Below are positions 26,092-32,222 of a stretch of 32,400 bases of DNA, piece by piece. The DNA is from Acidobacteria bacterium RIFCSPLOWO2_02_FULL_65_29 (GTDB taxonomy: Bacteria > Acidobacteriota > Vicinamibacteria > Vicinamibacterales > CAVVIG01), in NCBI GenBank assembly GCA_001767435.1, contig MEKT01000187.1, forward strand, positions 1-32,400. Reading direction: 5' to 3'. Every line of letters starts with the position of its first letter. The stretch's first letter is position 1. A program made the position numbers and the translations under genes. The notes beneath the pieces were generated by a model. It did no database searches. It worked only from the letters and a program-made list of their open reading frames with translations, and was not told where the DNA came from.

Positions 26092-27150
26092 ATGATTCGC
26101 AAGATGACGGTTGCCGCGCTGACGATCGGCCTGCTGGCCGCGTCCTCGTATTCGCTCGAGGCCGACGTCAAGGCCGACGAAAAGAGCCTGGTCAAGTTCG
26201 AAGGGATGCTTGGCAAGGTGGTCGGGCTCTTTGGCGGGAAGGCCGCCAGGGAAGGCGTGAAGACGAGCGTCGCCGTGAAGGGCGATCGCAAAGCCACGCT
26301 GTCCGACACGGCCGGCCAGATTGTCGACTTGAGAGAAGAGAAGATCTACGATCTCGACATCAAGAAGAAGACGTACACGGTCACGACGTTCGCCGAGCTC
26401 AGACGCCAGCTCGAAGAGGCCAAGAAAAGGGCCGCCGAAGAGGCGAAGAAGGCCCAGGCGGAGATGAAGGCTGCGGAAACCAAGACGGCGGAGGCCAAGC
26501 CGGCCAAGAACGACAGCCCGCAGTTCGAGGTCGACTTCGATCTGAAGGAAACCGGACAGCAGAAGAAGGTCAATGGCTTCGACGCGCGCGAGATCGTCAT
26601 GACCATCACCATGCGTGAAAAGGGCAAGACGCTCGACGAGAGCGGCGGCATGGTGCTGACGTCGAACATCTGGATGGGCGCTCAGATTGCGGCGATGAAG
26701 GAAGTGGCGGCCTTCGATATCCGCTTCGCGAAGGCCATCGCCGGTCCCATCATCGCCGGCGCGTCGGCCGACGAGATGGCATCGGCGATGGCGATGTATC
26801 CGATGATGCAGGACGCGCTCGCCCGGATGCGCGCCGAAAACGTGCGGATGGATGGCACCGCCATCCTCACGTCGACCACGATGGACGCCGTGAAGTCGGC
26901 CGAGCAGATCGCGGCCGAGGCGCAGCAGCAACAGCCGAGCTCGCAGTCGGGTTCGCCGTCGAGCACGTCGGGCACCATCGGCGGACTCATCGGCGGCTTC
27001 GCGCGCCGCGGCGCGAACCGAAACCAGAACGCCCAGGCGGCTTCCGGGCGCGCCACGATCATGACGATGACCAACGAAGTGTTGAAGGTCGCCACGAGCG
27101 TCAGCGATGCGGACGTCGCGATTCCGGCGGGGTATAAGGAAAGCAAATAG
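26092..27150 (+). CDS. Exported protein of unknown function
   Basis: The 352-residue protein has a signal peptide (MIRKMTVAALTIGLLAASSY, with cleavage probably near SLEA). The first region contains ATLSDTAGQIVDLREEKIYD-type beta strands like outer-membrane or periplasmic proteins with a LolA/DUF4412-like fold, but the match is weak. A charged helical stretch at about 100-145 (rich in A, E and K) is probably coiled coil. The second region (FEVDFDLKETGQQKKVNGFD, then REIVMTITMREKG) reads like a modified-protein or metal-binding domain. Near 285-330 there is a Gln/Ser/Gly-rich linker. GGAGG at 26079-26083 precedes the ATG, and TACAAT at 26064-26069 is a possible -10. Its TAG stop is the first three bases of a TAGTCGT array. 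Confidence 0.85.
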   Translation: MIRKMTVAALTIGLLAASSYSLEADVKADEKSLVKFEGMLGKVVGLFGGKAAREGVKTSVAVKGDRKATLSDTAGQIVDLREEKIYDLDIKKKTYTVTTFAELRRQLEEAKKRAAEEAKKAQAEMKAAETKTAEAKPAKNDSPQFEVDFDLKETGQQKKVNGFDAREIVMTITMREKGKTLDESGGMVLTSNIWMGAQIAAMKEVAAFDIRFAKAIAGPIIAGASADEMASAMAMYPMMQDALARMRAENVRMDGTAILTSTTMDAVKSAEQIAAEAQQQQPSSQSGSPSSTSGTIGGLIGGFARRGANRNQNAQAASGRATIMTMTNEVLKVATSVSDADVAIPAGYKESK

Positions 27151-27281
27151 TCGTTAGTCGTTAGTCGATAGTCGTGAGTATCGATAGTCGCTTGATACGA
27201 CTCCGCGACTGACGATCATTGACTATCGACCATCGACCATCGACCATCGACTATCGACTATCGACTATCGACTATCGACTA
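27148..27281. repeat. Opposed TAGTCGT and GACTATC arrays filling an intergenic gap
   Basis: The left arm is TAGTCGT-TAGTCGT-TAGTCGA-TAGTCGT (27148-27175), starting exactly at the TAG stop of the exported protein. The right arm (27221-27281) has eight 7-base units, GACTATC or GACCATC, plus a partial GACTA. It ends one base before the ATG of the EVE gene. GACTATC is the reverse complement of GATAGTC, so the arms are inverted relative to each other. Only about 45 bases between them are not regular repeat. Confidence 0.95.
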
Positions 27282-27282
27282 A

Positions 27283-27687
27283 ATGAACTGGCTCTTCAAG
27301 GAAGAACCCTCCAACTATTCCTTCGACGCGTTCTCGAAGGACGGCAAGACCGTCTGGAGCGGCGTCAGAAATCCCGTCGCCCAGAAGCACCTGCACGCCG
27401 TGAAGCGCGGCGACCCGGTGTTCTACTACCACACCGGCAAGGAGAAATCGATCGTCGGCGTCGCGAAGGCCTTGACCGATGCCTATCCGGATCCGAACGA
27501 CAAGACCGCCAAACTCGCCGTCGTCGAGATCGGGCCAGTGCGCAAGCTCGAGCGACCTGTGACGCTCGCCGAGATCAAGGCCGACGCCCGCTTCAAGACG
27601 TTTCCGCTCGTCCGTATCTCGCGCCTCTCGGTGATGCCCGTCACCGATGTGGAGTGGAAGCGGATCGAGCAGATGGCCGGTCAGTAG
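27283..27687 (+). CDS. EVE-domain protein
   Basis: The 134-residue protein is a single EVE domain (PUA-like fold), the THYN1-type group: MNWLFKEEPSNYSFDAFSKD, WSGVRNPVAQKHLHAVKRGD, VFYYHTGKEKSIVGVAKAL and FPLVRISRLSVMPV. EVE domains bind modified bases in DNA or RNA. In bacteria some guard against modified foreign DNA, while stand-alone copies like this one have no settled function. The start ATG lies one base after a GACTATC array, so there is no Shine-Dalgarno sequence, an unusual arrangement. The downstream neighbour is a toxin-antitoxin pair on the other strand, but no restriction genes are near. Confidence 0.94.
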   Translation: MNWLFKEEPSNYSFDAFSKDGKTVWSGVRNPVAQKHLHAVKRGDPVFYYHTGKEKSIVGVAKALTDAYPDPNDKTAKLAVVEIGPVRKLERPVTLAEIKADARFKTFPLVRISRLSVMPVTDVEWKRIEQMAGQ

Positions 27688-27694
27688 GTCGGGT

Positions 27695-27709
27695 AGGGCG
27701 AGTCGCCCT
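27695..27709. repeat. Short palindrome between convergent genes
   Basis: AGGGCGA-G-TCGCCCT is a 15-base near-perfect palindrome, eight bases after the EVE gene stop and between convergent genes. It may be a REP-like remnant or a weak bidirectional terminator. No T-tract follows. Confidence 0.5.
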
Positions 27710-27748
27710 CGCCGAGTGAAGACAATCAACGGGTCGATTCTGAGGCAG

Positions 27749-28156
27749 CTACTTCGCGGGCGGGACAATCAGGGGAATCAGGTCACGGCCGTTTCGGCGA
27801 TAGACCGAGAAATCCGCGCGGTCCAGCGTGACCACCCGGCAATCGCGTATCAATTCGGTCATACGGACGATGCAGGCGTCGGCGAGGTCCATCTCGCGGT
27901 CGCGATATTTCTTGAGCAGCGACAGCACGCCGCTAGTGTGTTCGGACAGGTCGAACGCCAGGACGATTTCCCGCGCGTGAATCATTTCCACGATGGCGGC
28001 GGGCCGGCCGGTCATGGCGGCGGCTTCGGCCATGGCTTCCGGGCACGAGTAGAACGGCGGACCAAGTCGTTCCAGCGTTTCACATGCCCAGCGGTTGTAG
28101 CGATCCTTGGAATTGATCGAAGCGACGAGCGGGCCAGCGTCGAGGATGTTCTTCAT
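27749..28156 (-). CDS. vapC: PIN-domain ribonuclease toxin (VapC-like)
   Basis: The 135-residue protein is a PIN domain. The acidic residues expected for metal-dependent RNA cleavage are in place: D6 in NILDAGPLVA, E44 in PEAMAEAAAM, and D90/D93 in REMDLADACIV, with a further D in VVTLDRADFSVYRR. It should cleave RNA when not held by the antitoxin. Its ATG overlaps the stop of the antitoxin gene (ATGA). The usual antitoxin-first order is kept. Target RNA cannot be predicted. Confidence 0.92.
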   Translation of the reverse strand: MKNILDAGPLVASINSKDRYNRWACETLERLGPPFYSCPEAMAEAAAMTGRPAAIVEMIHAREIVLAFDLSEHTSGVLSLLKKYRDREMDLADACIVRMTELIRDCRVVTLDRADFSVYRRNGRDLIPLIVPPAK

Positions 28157-28386
28157 CCCCGCGTCTTGCTCCAGATTCGCCGGTAGGCCTTATTGGTGCT
28201 GAGATCCGACGGGCCACGCATCGCGCCGAAGTAGCGTGGCATCACGGACAGCTTGCCGCGCCGCTTCAAGCGGGCTTCCAGTGCCTGCCGGGCAATCTCC
28301 CCTTTGGCCAGTCCGGTCTGACGCGCCTCCTCGCGCAAGGCGTGAGCGAGTGTTTCGCCAAGTCGGATGGTGAGCGACTGGTTCAT
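28153..28386 (-). CDS. vapB: Ribbon-helix-helix antitoxin (VapB-like)
   Basis: The 77-residue protein has a ribbon-helix-helix DNA-binding N-terminus (SLTIRLGETLAHALREEARQ, then TGLAKGEIARQALEARLKRR). Its C-terminal tail (FGAMRGPSDLSTNKAYRRIW) should wrap the toxin. The WSKTRG end overlaps the toxin start. The promoter lies so close to the ATG that the mRNA may be leaderless. By family, the protein would repress its own operon together with the toxin. Confidence 0.88.
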   Translation of the reverse strand: MNQSLTIRLGETLAHALREEARQTGLAKGEIARQALEARLKRRGKLSVMPRYFGAMRGPSDLSTNKAYRRIWSKTRG

Positions 28387-28392
28387 TGTGCG

Positions 28393-28421
28393 ACTGTATC
28401 ACAACGATGGCAGTCGTGCAA
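28393..28421 (-). promoter_or_regulatory. Likely promoter of the vapBC-like operon
   Basis: On the minus strand TTGCAC (28421-28416) and TACAGT (28398-28393) are 17 bases apart. Six bases separate the -10 from the ATG at 28386, so transcription would begin at or next to the start codon. GACTG and CAGTC half sites in the region are candidate operator pieces. Confidence 0.5.
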
Positions 28422-28467
28422 TACAGCCTGAGGACGCCCGGTGTATGTAAGGCACAAGCAACGCCGC

Positions 28468-28536
28468 AAAGTCAGGCAGGACCTGTAGCGCGACATCGCG
28501 ATTGAGCTTCGCGTCGCGCGCCCGATACACCTGGTC
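28468..28536 (-). pseudogene. Remnant of a PknB-like serine/threonine kinase gene
   Basis: On the minus strand the segment encodes DQVYRARDAKLNRDVALQVL, then PDF. This matches the start of acidobacterial PknB-like kinases (usually GEVYRARDTKLNRDVALKVLP), covering the end of the glycine loop and the strand with the ATP-binding lysine. Here that lysine is glutamine, the upstream glycine loop is missing, and the frame soon ends. Only about 23 codons are recognisable, so this is a decayed fragment between vapB and the ADOP permease gene. Confidence 0.65.
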
Positions 28537-28664
28537 GCGCAGATCGGCGTCTGCGGCATGGGGAGTACTCAGGGAACCGCCGCGTCTGCTCGAACGTCTG
28601 ATCTCGTGGAACCGTCGACCGCCTTCTTGCGTCACTCCTCCTGATAGTCTACAAGAGGCCAGAT

Positions 28665-31145
28665 GTGAGCGACCAGATCGTGGACCATCTGCGGCGCGAT
28701 ACGCGCCATGCGGCGCGGCGGTTGATGCGCGACTGGCGCTTCACGTCGGCAGCCGTTCTGATCCTCGGCCTTGGCATCGGCGCCAATACCGCCATCTTCA
28801 GCCTCGTCAATGCCACGCTCTTCCGCCCATCGCCGTTCGCCGATCCCGATCGCCTCGTCGAGATTTACCAGAACGATCCTGACGGGCGACCGGGCACCAA
28901 CAGCTACCCGGCCTATCTGGATATGGCGGCGTACACGAACGTGTTTGCGGGCACGACGGCCGTGAGCATTCCCAACGGCGTGAGCTACATGGATCGGGGC
29001 GCGGTGCGAAACGGCGTTGCCGAATACACGACCGCGTCCTACTTGTCCGTGCTTGGGCTGCGGCCGTCGCTGGGCCGATGGTTCGAGGCGGCGGAGGATC
29101 GGCTCGGCGTGGCGGTTGTTGCCGTTCTCGGACACCTGACCTGGAGCACGCGGTTCGGCGCGGACCCCTCGATCGTCGGCCGCACGATCCGCATGCAGGG
29201 CGTGCCGGTCACTATCGTCGGTGTTGGCCCCGAGGGATACAAGGGCACGCTCAACATCGGGCTGGTGACCGACTTCTGGCTGCCAATCTCCTCGGTGCCG
29301 GCCGTCGGCGGATCTCCGCGCATGCTGGAACGGCGTCCGGTGGAAGCGCCCTTCTTCGTCAAAGCCCGCCTCCGCGACGGCGTGACCGTGCCGCAGGCGC
29401 AGGCGGCCATGAACACCCTGGGCAGCCGACTGGCGGCTGAATATCCGACCGAGGACTCCGGGAAGGGCATCACCGTCATGGCCTCGCGCGACGTGCGTGT
29501 GCATCCGCAGATGGACGTGCTGCTCGCGACGATGGCGTCAATGCTGCTCGGCGTCGTGGGGCTGGTCCTGGCGATCGCCTGCAGCAACCTGGCGACGCTG
29601 CTGCTCGTGCGGGCGGCTGCGAGAGCGAAGGAGGTCTCGATCCGCCTCGCCGTGGGCGCAACGCGCGGGCAGCTGATTCGCCACTTGCTGACCGAGAGCC
29701 TGCTCCTGTCCATGGCCGGAGGCGCCGCCGGCTGCGTCTTCGCCTGGTGGCTCGTCCGATCGCTGACCGCGATCGAGCTGCCGATCACAGTGGATCTCAG
29801 CCTCGACTATAGAGTCCTCAGCTTTGCCGCCGGACTCTCGCTGGTCACCGGCGTGCTGTTCGGCCTGGCCCCGGCGCTCAACGCGACTCGCGTGGACCTG
29901 ATCTCGACACTGCGTGAGGACGCTCAGACACGATCCGCCGATCGTCGCTGGTTCACGCTCAAGAACGCGCTCGTCGTGTTCCAGGTGACCGTGTCGGTGG
30001 TGCTGCTGGCCACGACCGGCGTGTTCCTGGAGACGGCGGCCGCGGCGCGCGCGCAGCGCATCGGCTTCGCCGTCGACGGCGTGGCGATGCTCGAAATCGA
30101 CGTCCGCTATGCCGGTTACTCGGCCGAGCGCGCGGCGAACATGTACGAAGAGTTGCGGCGCCGGGTCGCGGCGGTCCCCGGCGTGCAGTCGGCCGTGCTG
30201 ACGCGAGGCCAGCCGATGGAAGTCAATGGCCTGCCGCTGGTCATCGAGGGCGCCGGACCCGAAGGCGGCACTGTCATGGTTGGCGGGAACATCTGGGCGG
30301 GACCCGGGTTCTTCGAGATGCTGCAGATCCCGATCCTCTTCGGTCGCCACATCGAGGAGCGGGATCGTCCAGGCGCGCCGCTGGTCGCGGTCGTCAGCGA
30401 GACGATGGCGCGGCAGTACTTCGGCACCGTCAATGCCGTCGGACGCCGCTTCCGGATCGACCAGGAGGCGAACTGGATCGAGGTGATCGGGGTCTCTCGC
30501 GATACCGCGACGGCCGATCGGACAGGGGACCTCGTGGACCCGGAGCCCCAGTTGTTCTTCCGGCCCTTCGCGCAGGCGAATCTGCCTCCGAACACCGTGC
30601 TGGCGCGGACGTCGCTGGACGGGTCCGCGCTGGTCGGCGCCATGCAGCGTGAACTGCTGGCTCTGGACCCGGCGCTGCCGGTCGTGGCGGCGCAGACCAT
30701 GGGGCAGGTTCTCGAGCGATCCCTGGTCGGTCCTCGCGCGGTCGCAGCGTTTCTCGGCGCGCTTGGCGTGCTTGGCCTGTCGCTGGCGGGCATCGGCCTG
30801 TACGCCGTGATCGCCTTTGCGGTCGCGCGGCGGACGCGCGAGATCGGGATCCGGATGGCGCTCGGTGCGCGCAGCCAGGAGGTGGCCCGGGACGTCGTTC
30901 GCGAGGTCGCCGTGCTGCTTGCCGCCGGCGCGGGAGCGGGCGCGGCGCTCGCCACGGTTGTGATACTGGCCATGCGATCGCTCAACAGCCCGGCGATCGG
31001 GTTCGTCGCCTTCAGCCCGAGCATCGATCCCCTGGCGCTCGTGGCAATCGCCGGGTTCATCGTCATCGTCGGCATGGCAGCCGCGTTCGTGCCGGCGCGC
31101 CGCGCCGCGAGCATGAATCCGCTCTCGGCGCTGCGGCACGAGTAG
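28665..31145 (+). CDS. MacB/FtsX-like permease of the ADOP type
   Basis: The 826-residue membrane protein has the duplicated permease layout of the acidobacterial orphan permease family. After a short basic start (RRDTRHAARRLMRDWRFTSA) comes transmembrane segment 1 (VLILGLGIGANTAIFSLVNA), a large periplasmic MacB-like domain, an FtsX block (VGLVLAIACSNLATLLLVRA and the EVSIRLAVGATRGQLIRHLL loop), a second periplasmic domain, and a final FtsX block (REIGIRMALGARSQEV, AFVPARRAASMNPLSALRHE). No ATPase partner is next to it, which is typical of the family. The start is GTG 28665 after AGAGG. Its transport or mechanical role is unknown. Confidence 0.95.
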   Translation: MSDQIVDHLRRDTRHAARRLMRDWRFTSAAVLILGLGIGANTAIFSLVNATLFRPSPFADPDRLVEIYQNDPDGRPGTNSYPAYLDMAAYTNVFAGTTAVSIPNGVSYMDRGAVRNGVAEYTTASYLSVLGLRPSLGRWFEAAEDRLGVAVVAVLGHLTWSTRFGADPSIVGRTIRMQGVPVTIVGVGPEGYKGTLNIGLVTDFWLPISSVPAVGGSPRMLERRPVEAPFFVKARLRDGVTVPQAQAAMNTLGSRLAAEYPTEDSGKGITVMASRDVRVHPQMDVLLATMASMLLGVVGLVLAIACSNLATLLLVRAAARAKEVSIRLAVGATRGQLIRHLLTESLLLSMAGGAAGCVFAWWLVRSLTAIELPITVDLSLDYRVLSFAAGLSLVTGVLFGLAPALNATRVDLISTLREDAQTRSADRRWFTLKNALVVFQVTVSVVLLATTGVFLETAAAARAQRIGFAVDGVAMLEIDVRYAGYSAERAANMYEELRRRVAAVPGVQSAVLTRGQPMEVNGLPLVIEGAGPEGGTVMVGGNIWAGPGFFEMLQIPILFGRHIEERDRPGAPLVAVVSETMARQYFGTVNAVGRRFRIDQEANWIEVIGVSRDTATADRTGDLVDPEPQLFFRPFAQANLPPNTVLARTSLDGSALVGAMQRELLALDPALPVVAAQTMGQVLERSLVGPRAVAAFLGALGVLGLSLAGIGLYAVIAFAVARRTREIGIRMALGARSQEVARDVVREVAVLLAAGAGAGAALATVVILAMRSLNSPAIGFVAFSPSIDPLALVAIAGFIVIVGMAAAFVPARRAASMNPLSALRHE

Positions 31146-31205
31146 CGGTAGCGGATGCAGGTACCCGTGCCGGCTCTGCGTACCATCACCGTTTCGCCGG
31201 TGGAT

Positions 31206-31440
31206 GAACATCGCACTGGAACCGACCGCGCCTTTGCGGCAGGTGACCGCGCGCAATCGACGGCACCGGATCGGGCACGTGATCTGGCGACCCGCGAGCT
31301 CGGCATGGTCGAGCGGATCGATGCGAAGGGACAGATGGAGATCCGATGGGATTCTGGTCGAACGTCTTCATTCGAGTCCGGCGAACGCCGACATCTCGAC
31401 CACGGCTACGCGGTGACGAGCCACAGCAGCCAGGGGCTGG
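31206..31440 (+). pseudogene. Relic of a MobF-type conjugative relaxase/helicase
   Basis: One frame encodes RAFAAGDRAQSTAPDRARDL, then LGMVERIDAKGQMEIRWDSG and HLDHGYAVTSHSSQG. This is the C-terminal helicase region of TrwC/TraA-like relaxases (usually 'F..GDR.qftapd', 'G.v..id..G', 'HLDHGYAVTSHSSQGqTadRv'). Homologues are about 900 residues or longer; here only about 78 codons survive. The frame then turns into unrelated sequence and stops. It marks an old integration of a conjugative element close to the ADOP gene. The remainder of 31146-31535 shows nothing else apart from a promoter near its right end. Confidence 0.7.
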
Positions 31441-31501
31441 TAAGACTCTTATCGGAGCGACGCCGGCTCGCAGCTCCTGGACGGCCTTGAGCATATGGGA
31501 G

Positions 31502-31507
31502 TATAAT
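31502..31507 (+). promoter_or_regulatory. -10 element of the small two-gene unit
   Basis: A perfect TATAAT lies 28 bases before the ATG at 31536, in a short AT-rich stretch unlike its surroundings. The best -35 is TGGACG (31478-31483) at 18 bases, a partial match. CATAT (31492-31496) and ATATG (31506-31510) form a small inverted repeat over the -10 that a ribbon-helix-helix protein could use for autoregulation. Confidence 0.55.
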
Positions 31508-31535
31508 ATGAGTTGAAAGTGAGTGTGATGAGAGT

Positions 31536-31877
31536 ATGGCCAGAGTGCAACCTGTCCTGAGCGCGACCGAGCTGGCCCTGGTCGACCAGATGGCCGAATT
31601 GACGCACTCGAAGCGCACCGACGTGATCAAGAGTGCGCTAGCCGTGTACCACTGGTTTGTTCGGCAAGCGTTGACCGGTGGCCGCGTGATCGTGCGTAAG
31701 CCAACGGGCGAGGAAGTCGCACTGGAGACGGCCGAATTGAGTGCGCTCGAGGGGAGAGGCAACCGCCTCAGTCCGGAGGAGCTGGGACTGCTGGCGAAAG
31801 AACTCGCGGCAGCGTCGGATCCGATCGAGGCCGCCCGCATCAAGGAGCGGTTGACGCGCGGCTTCTACGGCATCTGA
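31536..31877 (+). CDS. Small hypothetical protein, possible ribbon-helix-helix type
   Basis: The 113-residue protein starts with VLSATELALVDQMAELTHSK, then RTDVIKSALAVYHWFVRQAL, a strand-helix-helix pattern compatible with ribbon-helix-helix DNA binding ('R.dvI..AL..Y...v'). A short beta segment follows (GGRVIVRKPTGEEVALE), then a charged tail with LKERLTRGFYG-like ending. GAGAG precedes the ATG. The next gene starts five bases after its stop. With the preceding relaxase relic and the antitoxin-like gene beyond, it looks like part of a mobile-element or toxin-antitoxin cargo. No function is claimed. Confidence 0.75.
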   Translation: MARVQPVLSATELALVDQMAELTHSKRTDVIKSALAVYHWFVRQALTGGRVIVRKPTGEEVALETAELSALEGRGNRLSPEELGLLAKELAAASDPIEAARIKERLTRGFYGI

Positions 31878-31882
31878 CGGCC

Positions 31883-32128
31883 GTGCCGAAGGTTCGCCGA
31901 CAGAATCTTCCGCCCGCGCTGTTTCAGCATCTGCTCGAACGCATTCAGGGCAGGAAGATCCCTGCGACGCAGATTGAGTGGCTCGCGACATGGCTCGACA
32001 CCGAGCCTGATGTGCCTGAGGGTGAGTGGTACAAGCGCTTTTCTGGTATGACCGTGTGTGGCGAGGGTGAGTTGATCGAGACCTTTCTACTCCCGGGACA
32101 AGCCGCGAAAGGCAAGCGCGTTCCTTGA
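31883..32128 (+). CDS. Small hypothetical protein, possible toxin partner
   Basis: The 81-residue protein starts at GTG five bases after the previous gene. It has an N-terminal basic helix (LPPALFQHLLERIQGRKIPA), then WLATWLDTEPDVPEGEWYKR and FSGMTVCGEGELIETFLLPG. I recall short uncharacterised bacterial proteins with the pattern 'WLDT.P.VPEG.WYKRF....VCGeGeLvkTFL', but no proven function. Tryptophans, the single cysteine and the acidic patch are the notable residues. Pairing with a ribbon-helix-helix-like gene suggests a toxin-antitoxin unit, inferred from layout only. Confidence 0.75.
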   Translation: MPKVRRQNLPPALFQHLLERIQGRKIPATQIEWLATWLDTEPDVPEGEWYKRFSGMTVCGEGELIETFLLPGQAAKGKRVP

Positions 32129-32222
32129 GCCCCTTGCGAAACCGACGCAGACAACAGGAAATGAGAAATCAGGACGAGAACACAATGGTCAGCCCCCGTT
32201 GTGAAGTAATCTTGAAGCTGTG

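Noticed and set aside
18125-27281. CRISPR arrays as an explanation for the regular repeats
   Set aside because: Units are 7-8 bases with no spacers of constant length, and no cas genes are present.
31143-31154. TAGCGG-TAGCGG directly at the ADOP stop codon as a further stop-anchored array
   Set aside because: Only two units with period 6, which chance can explain. It was not counted with the arrays.
31155-31490. A complete 111-residue gene
   Set aside because: Only the middle part resembles a relaxase helicase segment, and both ends are unrelated. It is better described as a relic.
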